64,000 nt of DNA from Diplosphaera chodatii. Its lineage: Eukaryota > Chlorophyta > Trebouxiophyceae > Prasiolales > Stichococcaceae. Positions 10,424 through 25,166 of this stretch are shown here, piece after piece (position 1 is the stretch's first letter; each line of letters starts with the position of its first letter). The translations under genes and the position numbers were made by a program. Location of the stretch: positions 682,001 through 746,000 of the forward strand of contig JAALGY010000041.1 in the NCBI GenBank assembly GCA_032358165.1. The letters run 5' to 3'. A model generated the notes under the pieces. That model saw nothing but the letters and a program-made list of their open reading frames with translations. It was not told where the DNA came from and did no database searches.

Positions 10424-11942
10424 CTACAACCGGCTCTGCATGCCGCCTGCAATGACCAGCGTCTCCGCCGTCAAATATGCCGCATCGGCAGAGGCCAAGA
10501 ACGCGACGGCTGCAGCCATGTCGCCCGCTGTGCCAAGTCGCCCCACAAGGGTCTGCTCCTCGATCGCTCGTCTCGCCTCGTCCGACTCGGTCAGTGATGC
10601 CGCAAACTTCGTTGGGACATACCCTGCAAGGAGGCTTACTTCTTAGCACACGGCCATAGCAGAGCATAGAAGCCACATGTTTGCACGTGTCAAAGCAGCA
10701 TGGAGGCGAAGGATCGAGATGCACCTGGCGCAACGCAGTTGACGCGGATGCCGTCGTGGCTCAGCTCCTCCGCCAGGGCCTTTGTCAGGCCCAGCAGCGC
10801 TGTCTTGCTGACGGCGTACCTGCGCAGATGTGATGTTTCAAAGTAGGAGTGTATACCGTTCTGCATGGCTGGTGGCCAGTTGGAGACACCGGTGCAGCAC
10901 AGCTGCTGTTGAGGTTGCACAGCACGTGCATCGCATGGCCATTGCTTTGGGGGCAACTCACATGCCCAGCGGCTGAGAGGGGCTGAAGGCTGAGAAGGAG
11001 CTGATGTAGACCACTGAGCCGCCCTGCGCGACCAGCAGGCAGCTTGTAGGTGCCGTCGTGGCGAGGCGAGTCTCAAAGTCGACAGCTGCAGCAGCTTACC
11101 TTCGTCATGTGTTTGGCTGCTTCCCGCGTGACCCAAATCGCGCTGCGCAGGTTGATCTGCGGACCAGCATGATGTCGTTCGGAAGGCCTCATGTCACAGG
11201 GGATGCAGCTTTCGTATGATGAGCTTGCCGCCATGCACAACGCAATCGTGTACAGCTCACCCCCAGGATCTTGTCAATGACGTAGTCGTCCATTTGCAGG
11301 ATGGGGCCGCCAGCAGGATTCACCGCCGCATTGCTGACCAGGATGTCAATGTGCTGCCGGCCGAAGGTGCTGAGCGCTGCCTGTTTGCACAGCTGCAAAG
11401 TGTCTTACCATACGTGCACTGCACACGGTGCACATCGAGGCGCTTGAGCCCGGCAGCATGCAAGCAACTCTACCTGACAACCAGTCCACACGCATCCAGA
11501 CGATTCGTCGCTACCTGTCAACCAGTCCAGGCGCTTCCAGATGGTGCATCGCTACCTGCATGAGCTGCTGGACCTGCTCCAGGCTGCCGACGTGACACGC
11601 GACGCCGCGGACGTCCAGGCCCTGCTGCCGCAGCGCCGCCACCGTGTCGTCCACGTTGGCCTGCCGCCGGGAGCTGATCATGACGGATGCGCCCTCCTGT
11701 GCCAGCCGCTGCGCGATGCCCAAGCCAATGCCTGCAGCATGCATGGGCCTGAAGACTCCAAGGTGTGTTCCGCCGTCATGACTGCAAAGGGAATGGCATC
11801 AACGACAGTGCCCAATTGAGTCCAGGAGTGCTTCTGGTGGGGTGTCAACAGATGCGCTGCTATGCGGAACACCACCTGCGGTTGCTGCAGTGACAACCGC
11901 GAGCTTGCCCTCTAACCGCCTGCACTTGACTTTGTCAGCCAT
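10424..11942 (-). CDS. Short-chain dehydrogenase/reductase, DHRS4 / tropinone reductase-like 3
   Basis: Classical SDR oxidoreductase, probably NADP(H)-dependent with a carbonyl substrate; the family acts in peroxisomes or cytosol. The start at 11940-11942 gives MADKVKCRRLEGKLAVVTAA. The next exon (about 11545-11735) completes the Rossmann glycine motif (GIGLGIAQRLAQEGASVMIS) and carries SSRRQANVDDTVAALR. Then come HIDILVSNAAVNPAGGPI (NNAG motif as SNAA, about 11260-11395), a serine-site exon at about 10970-11025, the catalytic YAVSKTALLGLTKALAEEL (about 10745-10825), VNCVAPGAS, and a C-terminal exon (about 10424-10630) with a GRLGTAGDMAAAVAFLAS segment ending in IAGGMQSRL. The order and the GGMxSRL end match plant tropinone reductase-like 3 and animal DHRS4. 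SRL is a peroxisomal PTS1-type tripeptide. It faces the CDK20 gene across about 510 bp. Confidence 0.88.
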
Positions 11943-12453
11943 GGCGCTGATCTCGCGGTCTACACCAGCTTGCAGCTCTGCTGACAGGGCAACTTTACTT
12001 ACAGCATGCAGGTTCACAACGAGCAGGGGTGCAGCGGATGCACAAAGTCGTATGAAAGCCTCGGTGCCGTAGTTTCTCGCAACACTCTCGCAACCGGCTA
12101 TCGGTGTGGCGATAATGAGCATCAAAGGCAGTGCTCATCGCTAATTGTGAAGATGACGTAAGGACGCAAGATCGGAGCTTCGGAGGTGCAGGTGCGCCAG
12201 CTGCGCGTATGTACCAGATGTTGATGCGCATCCGTAGGCAAACGTGACGAAGTAGGTATCTGCGTGGGTTTCTGCCCATGCAACGCGCTTGATCACCTGC
12301 AGTCCATTCGCAAACGGTTCGCTTTCGGCTGCCGTGCAACGGGATACTCCTTCGCGTCGCGATCACACATTTGCAAACATTGATCAGAAATCAGCGTTAA
12401 GCTACAAAGTTGACACACGGCAGCGGTTCCTGCACAGGCAGTAGTGAGCACGG
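11943..12453. promoter_or_regulatory. Shared upstream region of SDR and CDK20-like genes
   Basis: 511 bp separate two divergent start codons, so both promoters should lie here. Reading frames inside are short or antisense-like. No TATA box or operator could be assigned with confidence. Confidence 0.4.
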
Positions 12454-14703
<2,250 letters not shown>

Positions 14704-14930
14704 ACATGGATGCAAGCGCGGGGGTTTGCAAACGGTCCGAGGCTGATTGGGACTCTCACTCACCTGAGAAGCAGGTGCAGAGCAAACCAAAGTCCAGCAA
14801 TGCACAGACCAGACTAAAGACCCGAGAACATGCTGAAACCAGATGAGCTACTGATTGTGTCAACTCTCGGGTGAGTATCATCCTGAAACCTACATCCTGC
14901 AACCTGCTGAAGACGTGGTGCCCCGACATG

Positions 14931-17900
14931 TCAGCTGCCCACTCCTGCGCTGTCTCCAGACGAGCTGTCATCGTCACTGCCGTACCCCGCCGCCAGCTCT
15001 GACAGCCGCTCCTGTGCCTCGACCAAGTCCTCGCGTCCGACGCCCCACGCCTGGAGCACTGCCCTGCCCGCAGCCGACCCTGCAGACACAGCCCACATGC
15101 TGAGCTGCACCTCAAGGAATCCAAACGAAGGCCAATGCATGTCATTGTTTCGACAGCTGAAGCTGCATGTACCTGTGCAACACAGCGCAGTGGAGCTGCT
15201 GTCATATACAAGCGGGGCGGCATGGTCAAGCTCATGCTTCTAGATGAGAAGTGGCACAAGAGGCTGACCTGCAGCGCTGGCCAGCTGGCGCCGCTGCCGC
15301 TGCAGCACCTCCCCCAATTGCGAATCGGCAGCCAGCCGCGTGAGCTCCGGCACCGACACCACTGCATCCGATGCGTCACTGGGGGCTGACGTGCCATTGG
15401 CTGCCGGGTGGTGCGGCTGCTGCTGCTGTCCCGCCTGGCCATGGCTGAGGATGCTGCCATAGCGTGCCACAGAGGGGCCAAACAACCGTGGGAACGGCAG
15501 CGGCACCGGCATTGGTAAGGGCACCACGCACCGCTGCTGCACGCACCGCACGCCTGCACAATGACGTGGACAACTGTCAGCAGCAACCTTGATACGAGGT
15601 TCAGGGTAAACCCGTATGCCGATGGCAGGCAGCCTGACTGTCAGACTGCTCTATCTCCACTTGACTTGGGTGTTGGTACTTCCTCGACATTGTGCACAGG
15701 TGCGTCGCATGTCGATGCTGCCATTGGGTACCACACCTTCTGCGAGCAGGCTGGCGTCGAGGGCTGCCGCCGCCTGCGGGACTGCCGCCGGTCGACTGCC
15801 ATGGCGTGCGCCTCGCAACGTGACGGACTCTGCTGTCGTGCGCTGCGAGCCCGGCCTGCAAACAACCATGCCCGATCGCATGGTCGACTGACACCACAGT
15901 GCACAGATGCTGATAGTCGGGCGACATGCCACCAGTTTTGGGACCGCTCAGCGTCTGTGCATGTCCATTCGGCCGGATAGACAACACCGAGTGCGATGCG
16001 GCCATGGCCCTGCTACTAGCTCTGCATCCACCTGATGCCGGGTGTCCAGGGCTGCGCCGCCTGCGTCAGGCTGGCTGAGCGCGGCTGCTGGCGCTGCTGG
16101 CTGCTCCCCATGCGCTGGTCCTGCTGGGCTGCAGCCGCCTGCACAGCCACAGCATCGCTTGCTCCAGGTGCAAATCGACATGATGCGTCTGCTTGCAGCC
16201 GTCCCTGTGCAGTGCTCCTTCCGTCCAGTATGTTGCCAGACCACCACAGGGTGCTCCGGTGCAAGGGACATGCAGCACACCTAGTAGCAACCACCACTCA
16301 TAGGCAGTACCAGGAGTGTCAGGGAGGGAGGCGGCAGCACTGGTGATGTGTTTGAACACGATGCATGTTGCTGATGTGGAGCCTGTGTGCTGGCTACCTG
16401 CGGGTCGTGGGGCAGGTCGGGTGCCGGCAGCGCAACACGCAGCGCCGCCAACCCAGCGGACTGCCCACCCTGCAGCAGCCGCGCGAGCGACTGCAGGTCC
16501 GTCGCGCCTGCGCACCGCATCGAAGCCACGTCAGCAGACGTTGACGGGACGCAGCCGGGTGTGGCCGCCTCAGCCGACTGGCTGGCCGGCCAGCAGCTGC
16601 GCCGTTGTGCACAACATGTTTGCTGCTCTGGCAATCTGGCACGGGGAGCATGCAGCCGGCACCCATAGGAATGAACAGCACAGTGCCACCTGTCGGCTGG
16701 CCAAGGGGCCCGGCTGGCGGCGGCACCCGCAGGCGCCAGGGCAGCGTGGCGCAGTCCAGCGCCGCCGCGACCGCGGCGCTGGCCGAGAATACGTCTGTGA
16801 GCGGCAGCGCCAGATGCGGCGCCTGCATGGCTAGGGCAGCATACGTAATGCTCGTCCGCATCAAGTCCTTGCCAAGCCCCAAGTTGGGTATGCCTGGGCG
16901 TGCCAATGGCGCAACCTCTGGCCAGCGCGCAGACTGACAGAGTGCCTGGTAGCCTCTAACACGTCGTCACCCTGTTGGCAGTGAAGACAGTGAGGCTCAA
17001 GAACAGTGTCAGGACAACTCACCTGAGGTTGTGAGGCTGGGGGCGCCACGGCACTGTACACGCTTGCCAGGGGCGCAAGATATGCGTAGGACAACGCCTC
17101 CGATATCTGCCATCGCCGCAGCTCCATTGCACCTTCCGGCTGCACATTTGAGGATGGCAAGTGAGCACTGTTTTGCGGCGAGACACAGAAAGCACTGCAT
17201 GAGTTGCTGCGTGCACAGGAGTTGTGTTACCTGCGCGAGCTACGACCGCAGATTGACAAGACATTGGACCCAAGCATGGGTACATACAGCGTGTCATTTG
17301 GGAATGACATGGAACCCGCCCATAGCAGAGCTGCTGCTGCACGGCAGAACTCCCACCCAGAACTGGGAACACTGCTCCGCTTACATGACCTCTAGCACAG
17401 GATGGAGTGTCTACAAGGTCTGTCACAACTTACTGTCACGGAGTTGGCGGCGCAGGCCGCCTGGCGGCGCGCGCACCACAGCAGCACGGGGGACCCGGCA
17501 TGCTCGTCCTGCAGCCCCTGCAGCAGCTCGGCGGTGGGGGCGCCCCAGCTGCCCAGGTCGTCCGCGATGCACTGGAAGCCCTGCAGGTTGGTGACACAAA
17601 TCAGTGTCCTGCCCCGAGGTGCTGAGGCATCGAGCTCTGCTTTCCATATGTGTCATTTTCATCAAGTCAGCACCACTGCCTCCACAAACGACACTACTAT
17701 TGGAGGGAACATGCATTGCGATGCCAGCTATCCGGTGCATGACGCCTTGAGGCATCAATAATGTGTACGACATGCGGGGCCTGTTCCAGACCTGCAGCGC
17801 GTCGCAGTCCTCCGCGAAGGAGCGCACGCGGTCCAGCACCTCCTCGCGGGCCTCCTCCCCGCGCAGCAGGTCGACCGGGGGGTGGTACCCGCCCAGCTGC

Positions 17901-19145
17901 GCGACGCCGTGCCACACGCCCGGCACCTGGTACACGCTCTTCGGGTGCAGCACCACCTGCAGGCGTCGTGAATCCCGCCTCGCCACGATGCCTAGAAGGC
18001 TTTTATGGGATGCACATCCACATCCGGCTCCGGAGCGCTGACCGCAGGCGTCAGTGCATCCGGCATGGCAGGTGGGCAAGTGCAGGCCGGAGCGTGGCTC
18101 CCCAAATGACACCTTCAGGTAGTCGGTCCAGTAGCGCACGCCGCCAGGCGCCTTCAAATCAGAGGCCGCTGCTTCCAATGCACTTGGCCCCGCGGCTGCC
18201 TCCGCTGCCACACCCTCCTCTGCAGGCACACACACGTCTCAACATCATCCTTGCCGTGCTGCGAGTAGTACATCTTGTGTTTCCAGTACACACCCCGCGC
18301 ACAGCCCATTGCTGTGTGCATGCCCAACGGTCCACTCTGTCGAGACAGCAGCTATCAACTCTCAGAACAGAGTGCCAGGGGTATGGACCTGCAAAGGGTG
18401 CGTCTATTTCCCAGTCCAGCTGCTGGACGAACGCCGAGCGCGGAATGGGCTCTGCGCGGTGCACCTCCTGCCGCCCCTGCCATGTGTCGAGGGGCACAGC
18501 CGCATTGGCTGCAGGGTGGGCGCCAGAGGCGGTGGCGCCTGCAGGCCGTTAACAAGAGCTCAACGTCGTGCTGGCACACATGCACAGCGGATCCTGTCAA
18601 GGGCCCTTTTGTGATACATGTTGGCATTCAGTTTATACGTGGCAAGCTGCGCCAGAGGGCGGACTGAAGGGCCACACTGGCGCACCTCCAAGACTGCCCG
18701 AGACATCCAGCAACACCACCCGTGGAGTGTAGTGCACCGACCCCTGGACCGTGATTCACCACGTCATGTCACCAGAAAGGATTAAGTGTGTGCATGACGC
18801 ATGCAGGCTGGCCAGTGGCTGCACCCATCAGCATGCATGCGGTCGATGCGTGCATGGTGGGCACCTGCTGCGGGCCTGGCGTGAGCCGGAACAGCACATC
18901 TGCATCGATGTACGAGCCGTACGCGCGGCTCTCATCTGTTTCTGCAAGTCCCAGTGCCTCGTCCTGCGCAAATCACACGGATGCATTAAATCTGCAACGC
19001 AGCTCATCTCGCGCATCCAGCGGAACTGGTGCATTCCAGCTACGACATGATGTTTGCGCACCACACAGCACACCTGGATGTTCCAGTAGTGTGCTCCTAC
19101 GTAGTTGGCAAAGCTGCCGGTCTGTAGTGTAATCACCTCTCTCAT
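14931..19145 (-). CDS. Misato / DML1 homologue (tubulin-like)
   Basis: Misato proteins are tubulin-related and act in mitochondrial inheritance and spindle or chromosome segregation. The N-terminal exon gives MREVITLQTGSFANYVGAHY followed by WNIQ, the diagnostic start (tubulin-like nucleotide-site loop). Then: DEALGLAETD and GSYIDADVLFRLTP (about 18840-18970); TPRVVLLDVSGSLGG (about 18690-18740); IPRSAFVQQLDWEIDAPFAG (about 18390-18500); VRYWTDYLKVSFGEPRS (about 18090-18230); VYQVPGVWHGVAQLGGY to VRSFAEDCDALQ (about 17790-17945); GFQCIADDLGSWGAPTAEL (about 17480-17600); a helical exon at about 17018-17160; SITYAALAMQAPHLALPLTD and AAALDCATLPWRLRVPP (about 16680-16870); and Ala/Gln-rich C-terminal exons ending in a Ser/Asp-rich tail, stop at 14931-14933. 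Exon order follows MSTO1. Exons between 15140 and 16000 are the least certain. It converges on the CDK20-like gene, 227 bp apart. Confidence 0.85.
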
Positions 19146-19564
19146 GTGACCGATCGTGCTAACATGCAATTGGGCAGGGTGCGGTAGCCTGCCTGGTCAA
19201 TCAGGTGCCTCTCAGGATAGATGATATGCGTGATGTCACATCACCAAATGCCGTCTACCTTTGCAAGCAGCAACAGAGAGATCTTCACATGTTTGGCTGG
19301 CGGTGTCGGAGTTTCATTTGTGGCAGCCCTTCGACCTTGGCGCCTGTGTGGCCACCCTTGGAAGGTCAGACCCATACACGTCAGCGCCGACGCCCTGCAA
19401 CAGATCCCAGACCACGTCTCCCCCAGTTGCCGTGCACGGCGTGATCGAGCAGCTTTGCACATTACCGCTGCAAGTGACAGAGCTTCAAGCACCGGGCATC
19501 CGTTGCGCGCTGTTGTGAGTGCAGTGTTTTGTTGACCCACGGGCTACCTTGCAACTACAGGGTA
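19146..19564. promoter_or_regulatory. Divergent upstream region, Misato and small plastid-type gene
   Basis: About 420 bp between two divergent starts. No protein-like frame and no recognisable core promoter element; presumed to hold both promoters. Confidence 0.35.
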
Positions 19565-20126
19565 ATGGCAGCGGCTGTCGGGCTCGCGGCCCAGGCGTCC
19601 CTCGGCACGCAGTCGTTTATCGCACCCAGCAGCAGCGGCGCCCGCCGCGGGCGCAGCCGGTGCAGCACCTGCAGCGCCGTGGCAGAGCCACCGCCTCGCC
19701 TGGCACGAGCAGCCGTGTCCTCCTCAGACCAGTCCGGCAACATGGACTCCAGGAGTGCTGCCGGCGGCATGTTCTGCATCTGGAACCCCCCCGCTCAAAC
19801 TATGCACCACGCCAGCGGCTTCGGCCGTGCAGCCCAGGTGCCGTACTGGGCCTGCAATAGTGGTGCATGATGTCCAAGGTCATGCGCATGTCTGTTGTCT
19901 ATCACATCGCACGCAGAGCCCCTTCTGAAAGCTTTGAGGTGTGCATCATCACCTGCTCCTGACTGCATCGCCTTGTGTTGTGCAGACAGCACCGCCAGCT
20001 CAGCGGCAGGTCTCCGCAGCCATCGAAGCGCTGGCAGGCGTCTTCACGGATGGGCCGGTGTCCACGGGAAGCGAGCAGGAGGCGCATGTAGCTGAGCGCT
20101 GGCGGTACCAGGGCTTGCGGCTGTGA
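19565..20126 (+). CDS. Small protein with plastid transit-like N-terminus, 137 residues, unknown
   Basis: Two exons join in phase 0: 19565-19837 (91 codons, donor GTGCCG after AAQ) and 19986-20126 (46 codons plus TGA, acceptor TTGTGCAG). The first about 55 residues (MAAAVGLAAQASLGTQSF, then Ser/Arg/Ala-rich with RRGRSRCSTC) look like a chloroplast transit peptide. The remainder has FCIWNPPAQTMHHASGFG, then a helix QRQVSAAIEALAGVFTD and a C-terminus ERWRYQGLRL. No domain or membrane span is seen and I do not recognise the family. It is convergent with the mTERF gene. The start is the first ATG in the frame with this composition. Confidence 0.55.
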
Positions 20127-20613
20127 GACGGCAGGAATGACACGCCCAGGACTGGCAATCAGAAATGCAATTTTGCGGCATGCACCACACTAGCATGGTC
20201 CTTTTGGCTCATGGATGCTTTTGGCTCATGGATGCTTTGCGCGGCACACCGCACCTGCGGGCTGTCAGCAAGCACAACTCCATAGTCTTGCAGCGGTTTC
20301 AGCAGGCTTCAGCAGCGCGTGCTGGTATTGCAGTTGTCTCACTCTTGGAAACATTTTGCACACACCAGTGAGAAGTGCAGAACCGTTCCCTGTACAACAG
20401 TGTTTGTTGACGAATGTTGTTAGGCAGATTGACCTAAGTACTTGACTGCCAAGACATCTTGCGTGCTGAGTCTGGTGATGTTGCAATGTGTAGTAACAAG
20501 GCGACCGCTTCCTGCAGACCCGCACTCATCGATGATGGTCCATTGTTGACAGTAGGCTGACATCATCGCTATTGTCGCGGTCTCATGCTGGCAGCGATTA
20601 AATGCAGCTCTGA
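20127..20613. other. Intergenic, 3' ends of two convergent genes
   Basis: 487 bp between the stops of the small plastid-type gene (+) and the mTERF gene (-). It contains an exact 17-bp tandem duplication (CTTTTGGCTCATGGATG twice, near 20202-20235). No gene-like frame is seen. Confidence 0.45.
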
Positions 20614-21874
20614 TCAGATGGTGGTCGCCAGCATCTCCTCAATCTGCTCCATGGTGTTGCCCCCCTCTTTGAGGTACTCGATGATCCGCTGCGCGCAGAG
20701 GGCACACAGCATCTGTGCATTGGCGCATCAAATGCAGTTGCGCGCCTTGTGCCGCCTGCAGCTGTGTTGGGTAAAGCGCAGTGCAAGGTGGATGCAAAGG
20801 TGGGTGGACGGGGCACCTGCACATTGTCTCGCAAGCTGAGTCCCAGCAGACTGGGCCGCCGCACCACCACTGCCAGCGGGTCCCCAATGCCCAGGTCCCG
20901 CAGGCCGTCCAGGAACGGCTGCAGCTGCTCTGCCGGGCTGTAGCTGACCACTGGCGGGTGCTCCAGCACCACCTGTGGTTCACGTCGTCCATGGGTTGAC
21001 ACCGTGCTAAGGCAGCTGGATCTGGAAGCATGATCAACGCTCAACATATCCAGCCGCTCTGATGCCATGCCCATGCACAGGCCCTGATGCCGCCCCACCT
21101 CTTTGACCTGCTGGTCGCTGAGCCCCAGTGACTTGAGGAATTCGATCACCGGCCTGATATCGTCGTCAACGCTCAGGAGCCTTGCCTGCAAGGACAAATG
21201 CTTCATTGGGGTCTGCGGCTACACTGCGACTGCTGGAACCTGCAGTAGCATTGGACATTGCGCGACTGCCACTGCCGGACCAGGGGGCCTCACGCTTGCA
21301 TTGGACGCTCGCAGCTTATTTTGGTGGTCTGCGAACAGGCTGTTGGGGTTCATGGCAATGTCCAGAACCTGTGCAGTAGTTGGCACACGAATCAGTCCTG
21401 CAATCCCTGGCAACATTTTGCGTTTGCACAGGCCAGCCACTGCAACCAACGGTACAACATGGGTGCAGGGTCGAGATGCGTCGCAGAAGTATCATGCAGA
21501 AACGCTGTTCAGCATGGCACGCGTCACCTACCCTTGTTAGCTCGGTCTGGCTGTCAATGCCGAGGGTGCGCAGGTACGCCGCCCCGGCCCGATATGCCTG
21601 GTCCCGCTTCTCGTCCCGGGTCAGCCTGATGGCTGCAGCTCTGACATGCAGTTCGTCAGAGGCCCGTGGTCACTGCAGGGTGCAAGCCAACACCACGTGC
21701 ATAGCGGCTGCAGTGGTGGAGGCAGCACGCATGCAGCACGCCATACCCACCCTGTTCGATGACTGAACCAGCAGGAGCGGCACTGCAGGGAGCCGTTCTG
21801 TGTTGGACTGCGTGTCTGAGAGGAGCAGGCGTCACTTGCTGTCGCTGCAGAGGGCTGCTCGCGCTGTGGCGCAT
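20614..21874 (-). CDS. mTERF-family protein (organellar)
   Basis: mTERF proteins are helical-repeat nucleic-acid binders that act on organellar transcription, splicing or ribosome assembly. A likely first exon (21770-21874) has Ser/Gln/Arg-rich transit-like sequence. Splicing in phase 1 leads to an exon at about 21541-21647 with a charged helix (AIRLTRDEKRDQAYRAGAAY) and YLRTLGIDSQTEL. Then come VLDIAMNPNSLFADHQNKL (about 21300-21370), PVIEFLKSLGLSDQQVKEVG (about 21060-21190), VVLEHPPVVSYSPAEQLQPF to GIGDPLAVVVRRPSLLGLSL (about 20825-20980), and the last exon with IIEYLKEGGNTMEQIEEMLA, stop at 20614-20616. The repeated 'lxxxPxxL/V...L..LG' pattern marks about three to four mTERF repeats. Targeting (plastid or mitochondrion) cannot be decided. 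Confidence 0.8.
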
Positions 21875-22707
21875 GCCTACGATGCCGCTGGCTGCTGTCT
21901 GCCTGCTGTCATATGTTGTGCCTGAGGCAGCGGGCTGAAACACATGTAATCTAACTGCTGCTCTCGCCAGACCACATGTGCAGCAGTGGGACTGCAGACA
22001 TCCTGCAGGGGTCATGCTTGAATACCCGGAGGAATGGCAGGTATGAAAATGCCGCACGTGTCAAGCTGATAACGGCACGGCTCGTTTGTCTACTGAGGGT
22101 CTTCGAAGGTGATGCACCTGTGTATACGCAGCATCAGGTCCCCTGCAAATGCACAAAGCGGGGATCTGCTCCCTGCCGCAAAGGGAACCGGCAGCCGTTC
22201 AGACAACCAGTTCTCCTATCAACCGATCTGCCTATCCACGTGTCCCTACTCACATTGCAGCCGCATGTGCAACGCTGGTCCATTGTGCAATTCAAGGGCT
22301 GCAGGCGGTGATTCATGTTCACAGTCATCGAAACCATCGCATTTTGTACAAGCTGCAACATGAATCACGAATCTGCTCATCTAAGATACATACGAAGCTC
22401 ATCATCCGGTGCAAGGCAATGCCGGGACATGTCCGCAGAATTGCGTGCTTCTCCTTATCACGGCTGACTTATGTGTCTTATTGATGATCGTCATCACGTT
22501 TGTGGTTGTTGTGGTGCCTGCGTATACGTCAGCACATCTTCATGAGCAAACCTTTGTCAAGTTGGCGCCACAGACAGGCGACACGGCACAGCAGCATGTC
22601 TCGTATCCAGTTCCTATTGCAACGGTGACATCAGGGGAGTGTGGGCCTGGACCCACCGGACTGCTGCTTCATGTAGTTCACCTGCATATCGCTGAATTGT
22701 GCACTGC
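21875..22707. other. Intergenic; right part is the 3' flank of the duplicated unit
   Basis: About 830 bp. From roughly 22300 onward the sequence resembles 24780-25166, the equivalent position beyond the second copy of the duplicated gene. Examples are CAAGCTGCAACATGAA, GATACGAAGCTC and GATGATCGTC, shared in the same order. The left part shows nothing recognisable and should hold the mTERF promoter. Confidence 0.5.
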
Positions 22708-24305
22708 TCAGAAGCCGCAGCAGCGGCGCAGGGTTCGCTTCTGTGCAGCAATCTTGCAGCGTATGTCGGCACTGGCGTCTGAGGAGGAGGCCTGGCCATA
22801 GTCACGACCCTGAGGATTCAGCACAACGCTCGTCAGCACACCTGACCATTAACGAGGGGCAACTGCCACCAGTGCTGTGTACAGCTCAAGTTCTGACTAT
22901 ACGAATCCCCTGTCGTCAGGGGAACAGCTTCTGCAGTATCCTCGGGTTTGGTGCCTCTGGTCATATGTCCTATTCTCACCTTCAAGTTGTTGAATAGGTC
23001 TGCATGGAAGCATGAGTACTTGTTCAGACCTTGCTCACATGCACACTGCATTCCCAACACAGACCAGCACACCAGTGGGTGCTCTCACCCATGCTCTTCT
23101 CGGCAGCAGGACCCTTGCTCCTGTTCTCGTGGTTGTTTGCGACCTGCATGTGCGCACAGGAGTCATGAAGCGTTGTGTGCATCGTCACCATGTATGGCGA
23201 TCAGCATTGCTTGTTTCAACATGTTCCAACCGTAGAGTATGCATGCACTTCATAGACGTACTGCTCCGCTCGTCCTGGAGCCAGGTGCACAGGCATACCT
23301 ACCTTAGCAGCCTGGTTGCGGCCAATGCGACGCGTCATCAGTGCATTCCAGTAGCAGTGGCGGAAGGCCTGCACAGCATCGACCGCGCAGAGCAGTGTGC
23401 ACAACACATGTACAGGAGTGTAGAATTGGGACTGGTTGATTGGGTGTGCAAGCCGGCGCCACTTGCGACATCTAGCGCAGTTGCATCCATGCAACCAGCA
23501 GGCTGGGAGCAGCTGCAGCCCTGCAGGCGGGTGACAGTATCTGAGCCATGCAACAGAACAGTCTGCGCTGTTGACTTACATCACCGGCGCCGTTGTGCAG
23601 ACTTCTACGGGTCCAGGAGCCGGCATTAGCGTAGGCAATGGCACGGTTGCTGGCCTTCGTGGCTGCGCGATCGCACAAGCATGTTGATGATTCTGACAAG
23701 CTAACTTAAATACCATCGTTGTGGAGCTGTGTGCACGACTGCGTACAGGAGGTTCTGGCTCATGGCATCCGTCTGCTAGGCTGCTCAAGATCGCAGCTGC
23801 ATGCACAGCAGCCATGCAGCGCACCGGCGCCACGGGCCTTAGCGCAGTCAAATGGACCTGCAGAGGCAGAAGCTTCTTACTGCACACATGGATCTGCACT
23901 CGGTCGGAACACGTTAGGTTTGATTCTCACACAGGCCATCCGACAACAACCACACTCACCAACGAGGAAAACGCAAGAGAGTCCCTGCGCGTATAACGGA
24001 AGGCCATCACAAACATTTCGGTCTGTTTGCGCGCATTGACTGAACTGCAGCTGGATTGTGGTCAAGGTGCACTTGACCAGCCTAAAAGGCATGTCCGCTA
24101 CTAGCTCATCATTCCATCGCTGATCACAGCATGTCCACCTCGCAACACCGATTCACACCTCTCCAACATCGTTGTAGTACTGTGTCAGCTCGCGTCCGCT
24201 GTTCGCAAGCTCGGTCTCCTCCTCGACGGGGAGCTGTCGACTGGCTGCTGCCAATGGCAGCGCGCATGCCAGCAGGGCGACCGCTATTGTCATGAGCTTT
24301 GCCAT
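22708..24305 (-). CDS. Secreted DUF6973-like protein, copy A
   Basis: Start at 24303-24305: MAKLMTIAVALLACALPLAA is a clear signal peptide, probably cleaved after AAA; SRQLPVEEETELA and YYNDVGE follow. Further exons give PFDCAKARGAGA (about 23815-23865), CDRAATKASNRAIAYANAG with SLHNGAGD (about 23580-23690), AFRHCYWNALMTRRIG (about 23310-23370), NHENRSKGPAAEKSM (about 23095-23145), a junction giving MDLFNNLK, and GRDYGQASSSDASADIRC to a final RRCCGF, stop at 22708-22710. The FRHxYWNALM, HE and MDLxNN...GR blocks resemble the DUF6973-type domain best known from bacteria; this is from memory, without a search. The His, Glu, Asp and Asn residues could form an active or metal site, but the function is unknown. 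Cysteines at the end may form disulfides. The exon 1/2 junction is unresolved. Confidence 0.7.
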
Positions 24306-25166
24306 GTTGCAGGACGACTGATGAGACAGGCTGTGCCGACCACGGAATGAAGACACAGCTGATAGTTGTGCGGCGCATGTGGACAGGTCAGCTTCCCATG
24401 CCGTGCTCGTGCAGCAGTACAGATCGACTGGATCGACCCTGAAAGCACAATTGCGGATTAGATGCTTTGATGCTGTCAGAACGGCGAGTACGTAAGCTGT
24501 GCTCGCAGGCTCCAAAGTTGGGTGGGATGCTTCTTGTTCAGCAGGGCTGTGGGGTTTTGCACCCATGACACGCCCCCAGCCCTGAAGCACCTGACATCTT
24601 TGCTCATTGCAGTGCAATGATAGCACGACTGCAGTGGGTTTCTGGTTGCTCCGCATGTGGCCACAATGCAGTGCAGCACCACCCACCCTGTGGCCTGTGC
24701 CATAACCCTCACAGCCTGCACTTGAAGCTGGCTCGCTCACGCTCGCCGCGCAACGTGCACTACTCTCGGGTCCACAGACGGTGGTACATGTTTACAGTCA
24801 CTAGGAGCATAGCATGCTGTCCAAGCTGCAACATGAACCACGGATCTGCTGAAAGATACGAAGCTCCTCATCTGGCAAGGCGATGGCAGAACATGCCCCA
24901 CATTCACGTGCATTGCATGTTGTTTGGTGTGACGGCCAAGCTGCGTGTGTTACTGATGATCGTCGTCATGTTTGTGCTTGATGTTGTGGTGCCTGCACAC
25001 ATGCCAGCACACCTTCATGAGCATTTCGTACCAGAAATAAACGACATGGCAAAGCAGCCTGTAGCATGTTCGTGCGGCAGCTGTGATGGCAGTGGCTTGT
25101 GGGCTGAACCCACACCAAACTGCTGCTTGATGTGATTTACCTGCATGCCGTTGGGGTGTGCACTGC
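24306..25166. other. Spacer between the two duplicated genes
   Basis: This holds the upstream region of copy A (about 24306-24490, similar to 26765-26950), a unique centre, and the 3' flank of copy B (about 24780-25166, similar to 22300-22707). No further gene is seen. Confidence 0.5.
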
